From: Muribaculaceae bacterium
Lineage (GTDB): Bacteria; Bacteroidota; Bacteroidia; Bacteroidales; Muribaculaceae
Direction of reading: 5' to 3'
DNA length: 37,409 bases
Assembly (NCBI GenBank): GCA_022509065.1
Contig: JAFLTY010000020.1
Location: 8,246 to 45,654 of the forward strand
Position numbers and translations under genes: made by a program. Shown in pieces: positions 1-8,518 of the stretch (position 1 is the stretch's first letter; each line of letters begins with the position of its first letter). Below the pieces are notes generated by a model. The model ran no database searches. It worked only from the letters and a program-made list of their open reading frames with translations, and had not been told where the DNA came from.

Positions 1-36
1 AGGGGATTGTGTGGGTGTTGGTTGCAAAAAATGTTG

Positions 37-44
37 TAAATTTG
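37..44 (+). promoter_or_regulatory. Bacteroidales -7 promoter element (TAAATTTG)
   Basis: TAAATTTG matches the Bacteroidota TAnnTTTG -7 consensus and lies 76 bases before the ATG at 120. A start of transcription near position 50 would give a leader of about 70 bases. No well-spaced TTG box is visible 19-21 bases upstream, so the call rests on the -7 element and its position ahead of the TPR gene. Confidence 0.5.
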
Positions 45-119
45 CGCAATAAAGGTTAAGTATGTCGAGCCACGTAAAGATAGAAGGCATACTTACGCCT
101 CATAACATCATATTTGCTT

Positions 120-3100
120 ATGAACTCAAAACTGCTAACACTCATACTGACGGCCGCTACAACGAGCGCATTAAATGCCTCGGGTGCCGTAGTCGGTCCT
201 TATAATAATTACGCGTCGACTATAGTTTGGCCTCGTCCTGATATCAACGGGGTGGATGCTGCGGGACTTGCGACCCGCGGACTGTTGTATTACGATCTTG
301 CCAATCCTGTCGGAGCCATTGACCGTCTCAGAGAGACGTTGTCCGCTCAGCGCAGAAGTGGCGCTCTTAGCGATGCGGAAGCCGATGACCTCTTCCAGGT
401 ATTGACCGTGAGCGAAGTGTATGCCGGCACGCCTCAGTCCACCTCTGCTGTAGAGGAGTGTTTGCATCGACTGTTAGCCTCACCACATCGCAGTGACTTG
501 GCTCTCCTCCTTGCCGACCTTATCCTTGAACAAGGTCAAACAGGAACGGCGCGATTGACTTACGAAGGTATAAACGTCGAGACGTTGAGTCCAGCTCTGC
601 GACCCGATTATTTCTACCACCGAGCATACACCGATTTGCTCCTGGCCAATTATGATGAGGCACGTCAGGGATTCGACACCGTCGAGTTGCTCAGTTCCGC
701 CGAATATGGCAACGCTGCACGTTTCTATCTTGGGTATATCAGTTATATTGACGGTGATTATGCCCAAGCACTCGACCAATGGGATAAAGTGCCCACATCT
801 ACATTGCCGGGCAGTATGGCGGATTATTACCGCGCCCAGATCTCATACTATCAAGGCCGGTACGACGAGGCATTGCGTCTTGCGTTGCCGTTGTTGGACC
901 GCAAGGGAGTAAATTCCTTGTTCACTGCCGAGGCAAACCGTATAGTCGGGGAGGTCTATTATCAAAAAGACGATATGGGACGCGCTATCCCTTACTTGCG
1001 CCGTTACATCTCGGCCGTAGACAATCCGGAGCTGTCGACGTTGTATATACTTGGTTTGGCCGAATATCAAGAAGGCGACTACACGGCGGCTGTCGAAAGC
1101 CTTACACCCGTGACAGTCGACCAGTCGGCAATGGGTCAGAATGCATATCTATATATCGGTCAGGCTATGCTTAAGGTTGGCGATGACAACGCAGCCATCA
1201 TTGCTTTCAACCGCGCTTTGTCGATGAACTACGATCCTGCCGTGACAGAGGTGGCCTACTATAACTATGCTGTGGCCAAAAGCCGGGGCGCAAATGTTCC
1301 ATTCGCTTCGTCGGTAACCATTTTTGAAGATTTTTTGACCAAATTCCCTAATAGTCGATATGCTGACGATGTCGCCCGATATATAGTCACCGGCTATGTG
1401 ACTGACGGTAATTACGAGGCGGCTTTGGCATCTATCGATCGAATAAAAAAGCCATCCGACGATATCCTCGCCGCCAAACAAAAAATTCTTTATACCCTTG
1501 GTAGTAAGCAGCTTGCGGCCGATAACGCGCAGAGAGCCATTTCTTACCTCGAACAAGCCAAAAAACTATCGGGATATGATAAATCAATAGCAGCCGAAAC
1601 CTCGTTGGTGTTGGGCGAGGCATATTACCGTGTAGGTCAATATGACGCAGCGGCCTCCGAATTGCTTGAATACATATCGGCAACCGATGTGAGCTCCACC
1701 AACCACGCCATAGCCCGTTATGACCTCGGTTACACTCGCATGGCGCAGAAGGACTGGGGAAAAGCCCAACTTGACTTCGAGAGACTTTTGGCACATCCGG
1801 GTCAACTGTCTAAAACCACGCTTGCCGATGCTCAGACACGCCTTGGCGACGTGCGTTACTATCAGCGCGACTGGGAGGGTGCGGCACTGGCTTATCAAGC
1901 AGCATTTGATCTCGATCCCGACGGCGGTGATTATCCTTTATATCAGAAAGCCGTCATGCAGGGCTACAGTCGTGACTACAACGGTAAACTGACGACTTTG
2001 GCTCGCCTGCAAAGACAATTCCCGACGTCAGCTATAATTCCTGACGCCATGATGGAGGAGGCCGAAGCATATATCCAACTCAAAGAACCCGATAAGGCCG
2101 ATAATACTTACCGTAAGATTATCAATGAGTACGGTCAGACCTCGCAAGGTCGCCGTGCGTATCTGTTCCTAGCATCGGATCTTGCCGGTAACGACAAGAC
2201 AGACGAAGCCATCCAGGTCTATCAGCAACTCATCCGACAAGCTCCCACAAGCGAGGAAGCTGTTCTGGCAGACGAAGCTGTGAAACGTCTCCATGCCGAA
2301 AGAGGCACGCTGAACGAGTATTCAGAATTTATTTCATCAACCGGCACACCTACCACATTCGATGCTGAGGAAGCCGAAACGCTGTCTTGGAACGCAGCCG
2401 AACATGCCTATCTCAATGGTAAAGGCACAGCGTTGCTTGAGAAATTTGTCAGCGATTATCCCACAGGCACTTATTCAGCACGCGGTTTGGCTTATCTGCT
2501 TGACACTGCACTTGACGATGAAAACGAAAACGCCACCTATAAATGGGCTTCGTTGCTCGTTGAGAACTACCCGGACAATGTCGTTACCGAACAGGCATTA
2601 GTAGCCAAAGCCGATATAGAATACAGCCGCGGACATGCCATGGATGCCCTTCGTACATGGCAGCTACTTGACAACAAAGCCTCGACGCCCGAAAACCGTA
2701 ATATTGCTCGCATGGGTATAATGCGTGTAGCTCGTGAGACAGGCGATGCCAAGATGTTGCGCGAAACATCTGAAGCCCTCATGAAGTCATCGACGCTTGG
2801 CGCCGAGGATAAGACCGAGGTTGTTTTCAGTCGCGCCTTGGCAATGAGTCTCGATGGCGAGACAGACGGAGCCATAACCGTTTGGAAAGAACTGGCCGTG
2901 AACGCCGATGACCTGTATGGAGCTAAAGCCGCAGTATTTGCCGCCGAGGCATTGAACGCCACGGGTCGTTATGACGAGGCTGCTAAGTTGTCCGAGGATT
3001 TTGTCAATTCGGGAACACCACAAACTTACTGGCTGGCGCGTGGTTTCATAGCGTTGAGCGACGCGTATGCCGGACAGGGACGTACGTTCGAGGCCAAAGA

Positions 3101-3179
3101 ATATATAAAGGCGCTCAAAGAAAACTATCCCGGCAACGAAGCCGACATTTTTGACATGATAGAAGAAAGGCTTAAATAG
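120..3179 (+). CDS. Large secreted or periplasmic tetratricopeptide-repeat protein
   Basis: This is a 1019-residue protein read from the ATG at 120; a TTG two codons earlier is less likely. The N-terminus (MNSKLLTLILTAATTSA) looks like a Sec signal peptide. Almost all the rest consists of TPR-like helical pairs, with recurring patterns such as AxYYxAQISYYQGRYDEALRLA and LGEAYYRVGQYDAAASELL-like units. That predicts an alpha-solenoid scaffold in the periplasm or at the outer membrane. No catalytic motif is seen. The next gene, 68 bases downstream on the same strand, encodes an outer-membrane barrel, so the pair may be an assembly or transport unit in which the TPR protein contacts the barrel; that link is inference. 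TPR identity is secure, and the specific role is unknown. Confidence 0.85.
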   Translation: MNSKLLTLILTAATTSALNASGAVVGPYNNYASTIVWPRPDINGVDAAGLATRGLLYYDLANPVGAIDRLRETLSAQRRSGALSDAEADDLFQVLTVSEVYAGTPQSTSAVEECLHRLLASPHRSDLALLLADLILEQGQTGTARLTYEGINVETLSPALRPDYFYHRAYTDLLLANYDEARQGFDTVELLSSAEYGNAARFYLGYISYIDGDYAQALDQWDKVPTSTLPGSMADYYRAQISYYQGRYDEALRLALPLLDRKGVNSLFTAEANRIVGEVYYQKDDMGRAIPYLRRYISAVDNPELSTLYILGLAEYQEGDYTAAVESLTPVTVDQSAMGQNAYLYIGQAMLKVGDDNAAIIAFNRALSMNYDPAVTEVAYYNYAVAKSRGANVPFASSVTIFEDFLTKFPNSRYADDVARYIVTGYVTDGNYEAALASIDRIKKPSDDILAAKQKILYTLGSKQLAADNAQRAISYLEQAKKLSGYDKSIAAETSLVLGEAYYRVGQYDAAASELLEYISATDVSSTNHAIARYDLGYTRMAQKDWGKAQLDFERLLAHPGQLSKTTLADAQTRLGDVRYYQRDWEGAALAYQAAFDLDPDGGDYPLYQKAVMQGYSRDYNGKLTTLARLQRQFPTSAIIPDAMMEEAEAYIQLKEPDKADNTYRKIINEYGQTSQGRRAYLFLASDLAGNDKTDEAIQVYQQLIRQAPTSEEAVLADEAVKRLHAERGTLNEYSEFISSTGTPTTFDAEEAETLSWNAAEHAYLNGKGTALLEKFVSDYPTGTYSARGLAYLLDTALDDENENATYKWASLLVENYPDNVVTEQALVAKADIEYSRGHAMDALRTWQLLDNKASTPENRNIARMGIMRVARETGDAKMLRETSEALMKSSTLGAEDKTEVVFSRALAMSLDGETDGAITVWKELAVNADDLYGAKAAVFAAEALNATGRYDEAAKLSEDFVNSGTPQTYWLARGFIALSDAYAGQGRTFEAKEYIKALKENYPGNEADIFDMIEERLK

Positions 3180-3247
3180 GATGTATCCCCCTTCAGTGAG
3201 ATGTGATAGTGGCATTCATTCCTAAAAACCAATGATAACAAACGATA

Positions 3248-5002
3248 ATGAAGAAATATAGCATCATATATCTGACCTTACTTTCGTCCACACTCGGTGC
3301 ATCGGCGCAGACCCTCAGCGAAGAAGTAGTCATAGACCGCGAAATAATACCGGTCGAGCGGCCGGCAGTTCGACCGACCTGGCTGATGCCGTCATTGCTG
3401 ACCCCTGGTATTGAGAAAACACGTCTGTCATTTAAGGAGTATCTTGGAGTTGCCGAGATTACACGCTCCATATCGCCGCTCGAGCCTGTGGCATGGGCTG
3501 ACTCGGTGATGCGCACCCCTTATGACGGTTACGCCTCGATAGGATATTTCCCCACCTACAACCTCGATGTGGCTGCCGGGTATCGGTTTATCCGTACAGA
3601 AAAGCTCAATGTGGGAGCGCACATCAGCTACGACGGCAGCAGTTGGTCGGGATATCATGAGGACATTGATCGGTACAGCCGTAACAAAATAGCCGTCGGA
3701 GCAGACGCAACGGCTGTTTTCAATCCGGGCACGTTAAGAGCCGATATCAACTACGCGTGGTCTGAGACAAGTACTGCCCAACACCCGTTGGCTTATCATC
3801 GCGGCAGTCAGAGTCTTAATACTGTCGATGTCGACGTCTGTTGGAAACCTTCGCATAAAGGTGTATTCGGCTGGGATGTTTCGGGTAATTTCGGGTTTGG
3901 AGGCTTCACGTCAAACAAAACTGACCAATTAATGCCCTACCTGTCTATGACCAGATTCGATTTTAAACCTGTGCGTGACGTTACAGCCGGTGTAGCTTCG
4001 AATTTGTCGTTGAAAGTGAACAATTCTGTCGATTTTGTCGTCGGATTAGGTGCCGATTTGCGTCATGTCGCTGATTTCACTTATGTTGAACCGTTTATTG
4101 GGGCAGCCACGAATGTTTTTTCGGAGGAAGTGTTTCTCGAAACCCTTTCAGCCGGAGCCAAAACAATGGGCATCATTAATGTGCGACCCGGTTTTGAGTT
4201 TGGCTCCTCGCGATTCAGCGGACGAGCCGGCATTCGAGTTGATTTCAACACGGGCGGATGGCAAAAAGACACACACATCGCCCCTGATGTTGATTTAAGA
4301 TGGTCGCCACTCTCAACCTTCTCAATAGTGCTGAAAGCAACTGGCGGCGAAGTAATGAATACCAATGCGTCACTGTGGCAACGTAATCCGTGGATGACCG
4401 GCACGCTGACAACTGAGCGCAGTCACTTAAACGGCGATGTTCAGCTTAGCTTCACCTTCGGTTCTTATAAAGGATTCTGGGCTGTGCTGAACGGCGGATG
4501 GTCGAGTGTAAGCAACTGGGTGACTCCTGTGCTTATGAACGGCGTTAACACGTGGGCGCGCATGGACAATTTCAACGGATTCAACTATGGACTTGAACTG
4601 GGATACGCCTGGAAAGACAAGGTTGTTGTCACCGGTCACGCAAAAGGTGCAGGCCATGGTCGCTACTATCGCTGGGAAGACAATCCGTCATGGGCGTTCG
4701 ACATAGGAGCAAAGGTACGACCCATCGACAGGTTACAGATAGAGCTTGGTTACGAAGTGCGAATAGACCGTTGGGGTCATGTGCTTACTCCGGTCATCGT
4801 TGACGGTACTCCCTGCTTCTATGCTACCAAACAGGCTTTAGGTGACACTTCGAATCTTTACCTTGGAGGAAGCTATCGCATAACTGATGCATTCAGTGCC
4901 TTCGTGAAAGCCGAAAATCTTTTGAATTACCATTGGTTCATCACCTCCGGTATCCGTAGCCAAGGCATTCACGGCTTAGTCGGCATCCAGTATCTGTTCT
5001 GA
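3248..5002 (+). CDS. Outer-membrane beta-barrel protein, TonB-receptor-like
   Basis: The 584-residue protein has a clear signal peptide ending ASAQ (residues 1-21). A short N-terminal linker follows, then many alternating amphipathic strands rich in Gly, Tyr, Trp and Phe, ending in an aromatic terminus (VGIQYLF) typical of outer-membrane barrels. The late segment AFVKAENLLNYHW resembles the last strands of TonB-dependent receptors. The N-terminal plug domain of such receptors is absent or too short (full receptors are usually 650-1000 residues), so this may be a porin-like or truncated-class barrel. It probably shares a transcript with the upstream TPR gene, because no promoter element was seen in the 68-base gap. 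Substrate unknown. Confidence 0.7.
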   Translation: MKKYSIIYLTLLSSTLGASAQTLSEEVVIDREIIPVERPAVRPTWLMPSLLTPGIEKTRLSFKEYLGVAEITRSISPLEPVAWADSVMRTPYDGYASIGYFPTYNLDVAAGYRFIRTEKLNVGAHISYDGSSWSGYHEDIDRYSRNKIAVGADATAVFNPGTLRADINYAWSETSTAQHPLAYHRGSQSLNTVDVDVCWKPSHKGVFGWDVSGNFGFGGFTSNKTDQLMPYLSMTRFDFKPVRDVTAGVASNLSLKVNNSVDFVVGLGADLRHVADFTYVEPFIGAATNVFSEEVFLETLSAGAKTMGIINVRPGFEFGSSRFSGRAGIRVDFNTGGWQKDTHIAPDVDLRWSPLSTFSIVLKATGGEVMNTNASLWQRNPWMTGTLTTERSHLNGDVQLSFTFGSYKGFWAVLNGGWSSVSNWVTPVLMNGVNTWARMDNFNGFNYGLELGYAWKDKVVVTGHAKGAGHGRYYRWEDNPSWAFDIGAKVRPIDRLQIELGYEVRIDRWGHVLTPVIVDGTPCFYATKQALGDTSNLYLGGSYRITDAFSAFVKAENLLNYHWFITSGIRSQGIHGLVGIQYLF

Positions 5003-5003
5003 C

Positions 5004-5031
5004 ACTCCTCCGAAGTCAATATAAGAGGAGG
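5004..5031. terminator. Possible weak bidirectional terminator between convergent genes
   Basis: CTCCTC and GAGGAG form a 6-bp stem around the two facing stop codons. There is no good T-tract on either side, so this is only a candidate. Confidence 0.25.
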
Positions 5032-6368
5032 TAGATGAGGGAGAAAGCTGCCGTCAGGAGGAAAGACGCAGCGGAAATGACTATGGTACGTGGCAGGAAG
5101 GTGATGTCGTAGCGTCGCTTGCATATTGCGCAAACAATGAATGTGTAGGCTGCGAACCAGGCGACATAAGCTATTCCCAATCCTACGACCCCCCCCAACA
5201 GATATCCGGCGATGTTGCAACCAAATCCTATAACACTGCTCGAAATTTCGGTGGTGAGATAGGCCTTGCCATCGCCTTTGGCCAGGATAACGTAGGCCAT
5301 ACACCATGAGACGGCGCGAAATATCACACCCGAGCAACAAAGCACAACGTAGGGAATGATAGGCAGAAACTCTTCGGAATAAATCACTCGTATGACAGGA
5401 TTTATTAAGACAATGAGAACGCACAGCAACGGGGTGAGAATATACAGCGTTATGTTGAGCTGATTGGATGCCGTCAATTGTAAGCGTCGGCGTCCGTTTG
5501 CCTGAGCAGATAGCCGGGGATAGTATTCGAGTACCATAGCCGAGAATATGATGCCGACATACGAGTTCATCAAGGTATAACCCGATTGATACAGACCCAG
5601 TGTGTAGGTCGAGGCGTAAGTGTTAAGAAACAGGACGAAAAGATATGCGAAAGCCTGTGAAATGAACACCGCAGCCGTGATTTGAACTCCCAGTTTGATA
5701 AAGGAGCGCCCTTTTTCAACTACCTCTGTCCGAGGGAGCGTTATGCTTTTGATACGCGGACGGAAAATATAAGCGCCGAGCCATGATGAGACCCCATAGG
5801 CGAGTATTATCCATACGATTGAATCAATTCGTAGCCACACAACCAGGGGAACAGCCACCAGAAGACCGGTGACAGCGCCTACCACATTAGAGAGCGCCAC
5901 CGCCCGGATTCGTCTCAACCCCTGATTTTGAGCTATTGTGCAGTTACTGTAGGTGACGCACAGTGGTACGACAGACAGGATACAGAACACCGGCCAGCGT
6001 TCTATGGTCTCGAACGTCCAAAGGCTGAGCAAAGGAGACAAAGCACATGTGACGGCCATACCGGCTAAGCCCAACCATATAGTCCAGCGACGAACCACAG
6101 TAATGGTGACCACGGCATTCGATTCGGAAGTCTGGGATATGTCACGTTGAGCGCTCTGGTCTATTGACAGTCGCGTTGATTGGCTGATAAGGTCGACAAT
6201 GCTGTTTAAAAGGACGACGAGACCCATTCCGGCCGGTCCGATAAACCATGCAATGGCCTTGTTGCGGATAAGCGAACAAATTATTCCGACAATTCTAACA
6301 CCCGAAAACAACCCTATGGCACGTGTTATGCGTGCCGATGCCGAATGAGAGTTCAATATGCCGCTCAT
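5016..6368 (-). CDS. Polysaccharide (O-antigen-type) flippase, Wzx/MVF-like membrane protein
   Basis: Read from ATG 6368 the protein has 450 residues; the open frame continues to a TTG at 6443 that overlaps the preceding gene and is less likely. It has about a dozen to fourteen hydrophobic segments and the N-terminal pattern of WzxE-like O-antigen translocases (GVRIVGIICSLIRNKAIAW followed by FIGPAGMGLVVLLNS). Such proteins move lipid-linked oligosaccharide across the inner membrane for surface glycan assembly. It is the last gene of the dut-TPR-DUF4292-EnvC run, 62 bases after the EnvC-like gene. No glycosyltransferase or polymerase gene lies nearby, which is unusual for a Wzx. The coding strand carries an eight-G tract (5189-5196) that could slip. 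Confidence 0.8.
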   Translation of the reverse strand: MSGILNSHSASARITRAIGLFSGVRIVGIICSLIRNKAIAWFIGPAGMGLVVLLNSIVDLISQSTRLSIDQSAQRDISQTSESNAVVTITVVRRWTIWLGLAGMAVTCALSPLLSLWTFETIERWPVFCILSVVPLCVTYSNCTIAQNQGLRRIRAVALSNVVGAVTGLLVAVPLVVWLRIDSIVWIILAYGVSSWLGAYIFRPRIKSITLPRTEVVEKGRSFIKLGVQITAAVFISQAFAYLFVLFLNTYASTYTLGLYQSGYTLMNSYVGIIFSAMVLEYYPRLSAQANGRRRLQLTASNQLNITLYILTPLLCVLIVLINPVIRVIYSEEFLPIIPYVVLCCSGVIFRAVSWCMAYVILAKGDGKAYLTTEISSSVIGFGCNIAGYLLGGVVGLGIAYVAWFAAYTFIVCAICKRRYDITFLPRTIVISAASFLLTAAFSLIYLLLY

Positions 6369-6430
6369 GGGAGGATGTGTAAATCGAGGTTGAGAAGGAT
6401 TATGCGAGGGGTTTTCTTGCGAAATTGTTT

Positions 6431-7849
6431 TTATTTCACCCAATCAAGTGGGTTTAGTTTAGTCCTTTCGTCACGCACCTCAAAGTGTAGGGTGGTATTT
6501 CCGTCGGCTGTCGCTATGGTGCCCAATGTCTGTCCACTCTTGACAGCCTCGCCCTTGCGCACGTTTATTGATGACAACCCGGCGTAGACAGTAAGATAGC
6601 GACCGTGTCTGACGATTATGATGTTTTCGAAACCGTCCATAAAAAATATGGATGACACTGTGCCGTCAAAAACCGCACGCGCTTTAGTCCCCGCAGCCAC
6701 AGATATGTCGATACCGCTGTTGTCCACCTGCACGTGGTTGAGTTGACTGTGCTGGGAGCGACCGAAGGTTCCGGTTATGGTATATTTACCGGCAACGGGA
6801 AACAACAGTTTGCCTTTATTACGGTCGAACGAGCCTGTCAACGCTCTTTCGGTTTCGGCATATCCTTGTTGTGAGGATGTGCCGGATCCGGTTTTGCCTT
6901 TTGAGGTCGACCCTTTTGATGATGATTGTTTGTTGCGTTCTTGCTCGGCTCGTCTTTGCTCCTCAAGGATTAGGCGGTTCAGTTCGTCATCGAGTTGTTT
7001 AAGGCGCCGTTGTTTGTCCTGCAAAACTTTGTTCAGTGAAGCACCTTCCTTACGCAGGTCGTTAACGAGACGTTCCGATTCGCGACGACGATTATCAAGA
7101 ATGTTTTTCGCGGTGGAAAGTTGCTTCAATGCCGCCGAATGGTTTGCTTGCACACTGTCGAGTTCGTAGCGCACTTTCTCGATGTTGCGTCGCCGGGAGC
7201 GAAGTTGCGCCACTTGTTTATTCTGAGCGCGTTGCACCACATTAAGATAGTTCATGCGCTGACGCATCTCGCTGACGGTTGATGCCGATGTAACAAAAGC
7301 GAGAGGGGTTATGGACATTTTGCGAACGTGCTGATGGCGCAGCCCTTCGGCTATCTGCACGCGGAGCAACGAATCGGCATACAGCAACGATGCTATGGAG
7401 TCGGTAAGTATGTCCGAACGTAGCTGAAGTTCGTCAATGGTCTGTGTCAGGTCATCAATGGTGTTTTGCTGGCGTTCTATCTGACTGTCAAGGTTGCTGA
7501 GTTGGTCAAGCTGACTGCGGGTGCGTTTCTCGTTGTCGGTGAGTTTCTTTTTTGTGTCGGCAATCTCTTTTTCGGTGCGTTGTTTTTCCTGTCGTACTTC
7601 GCCCGATTTGCGGGTAGTTTGCGATTTGGTTGTGCCTGATGAGTTCTTTTTGGCTGACGAGTTACCTCCCGTTGACTTTTTTTTGGATGTAGTCTTTTTG
7701 GATTGGGATTTTTTTGTCGATGACTGTTTTGTGGCAGTCTTTGCCTGAACGGGAAAGTCGGTGGCGACACAGCAACATGTTGTCACAACAACTGCAATTA
7801 ATATCCTGGAAAAGATTTTTTTTATGATATTTTTGCGCAAAACACTCAT
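6431..7849 (-). CDS. EnvC-like murein hydrolase activator / M23-family protein
   Basis: The 472-residue protein starts with a signal peptide or membrane anchor. A very Lys/Ser/Thr-rich segment follows (about residues 37-80), then long coiled coils (about residues 80-300), a second low-complexity Ser/Gly/Lys linker, and a C-terminal LytM/M23 domain (about residues 350-472). The domain retains the fold signatures GIDISV, HGRYLTVY and LHFEVRDE. In active M23 enzymes the first zinc motif is HxxxD; here it reads NSGID, so the first His is Asn. That pattern fits the EnvC class, which activates amidases rather than cleaving peptidoglycan. Coiled coil plus degenerate LytM supports a role in daughter-cell separation. 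It lies 12 bases after the DUF4292 gene. Confidence 0.85.
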   Translation of the reverse strand: MSVLRKNIIKKIFSRILIAVVVTTCCCVATDFPVQAKTATKQSSTKKSQSKKTTSKKKSTGGNSSAKKNSSGTTKSQTTRKSGEVRQEKQRTEKEIADTKKKLTDNEKRTRSQLDQLSNLDSQIERQQNTIDDLTQTIDELQLRSDILTDSIASLLYADSLLRVQIAEGLRHQHVRKMSITPLAFVTSASTVSEMRQRMNYLNVVQRAQNKQVAQLRSRRRNIEKVRYELDSVQANHSAALKQLSTAKNILDNRRRESERLVNDLRKEGASLNKVLQDKQRRLKQLDDELNRLILEEQRRAEQERNKQSSSKGSTSKGKTGSGTSSQQGYAETERALTGSFDRNKGKLLFPVAGKYTITGTFGRSQHSQLNHVQVDNSGIDISVAAGTKARAVFDGTVSSIFFMDGFENIIIVRHGRYLTVYAGLSSINVRKGEAVKSGQTLGTIATADGNTTLHFEVRDERTKLNPLDWVK

Positions 7850-7861
7850 TGGACTAAAAAA

Positions 7862-8518
7862 TCAGAAATTTAGATTCTTAAAATAACTTTTAAGCGATGA
7901 TAAGGTGATACGCTTGTAGTTTGAGGGCATATTGAAAGAAACATTCCGTTGGGCATCGTTCCAAGTAGCGTCCGCAGGATTCCATGTCAGCATACCTTCA
8001 AGAGTCATTTGCTCGGATTTGGCATCGATAGCAATTGCCGATGCGACAGATCCCGCAGGAGTGTCAACAAAACGAGACGCCGCAATTTTCACGTCATCAT
8101 TGTCGGGAATGCTTTTCTGACCGAGAATTATGCTCTGAATGTCGGCAAGAGACAAGTAGTTATAGCGTCTGCCAAGTAGGTTGTCGAGAGATTCGGCAAA
8201 AGCGTATTTGTGATACTTGTCAATGAAGTACGCCGAATCGTTGTCCAGATAAAGGACAGCCACCTCCATACCGATGAAACGCATCGAGACATGGACATAC
8301 TCACCGTTTTTCATGGTGGCGCGAGCGCTGAAACTTGCCGACATGGGTTTGTCGACAGTAATGTTAACCGGCGTGTATAGGGTAGTCCATTCGACCGATT
8401 GGCCGGTGTAAGACTCGGCGACGGCTATTTTTTTTGACGAATGGCATGCTGTGAAAGTCATGGTCAACATAGCCGGAATGAAAAACAATATCAGTAGTCG
8501 TAGTATAGATTTCATCAT
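7862..8518 (-). CDS. DUF4292 family lipoprotein
   Basis: The 218-residue protein has a lipoprotein signal peptide with lipobox TFTAC, giving Cys25 as the lipidated residue. The rest is a beta-rich domain matching the DUF4292 (LolB/LolA-like fold) proteins that in Bacteroidota often sit between a TPR gene and an EnvC-type gene; I recognise it by sequence style and context. The start codon overlaps the upstream stop (ATGATGA at 8518-8512), which implies translational coupling with the TPR gene. A likely role is envelope lipid or lipoprotein handling, but this is inference from fold and neighbours. Confidence 0.75.
   Translation of the reverse strand: MMKSILRLLILFFIPAMLTMTFTACHSSKKIAVAESYTGQSVEWTTLYTPVNITVDKPMSASFSARATMKNGEYVHVSMRFIGMEVAVLYLDNDSAYFIDKYHKYAFAESLDNLLGRRYNYLSLADIQSIILGQKSIPDNDDVKIAASRFVDTPAGSVASAIAIDAKSEQMTLEGMLTWNPADATWNDAQRNVSFNMPSNYKRITLSSLKSYFKNLNF

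Noticed and set aside
7828-7835. TATTTTTG promoter-like element in the EnvC-like gene, forward strand
   Set aside because: It points away from any gene, and the next forward coding sequence is kilobases away.
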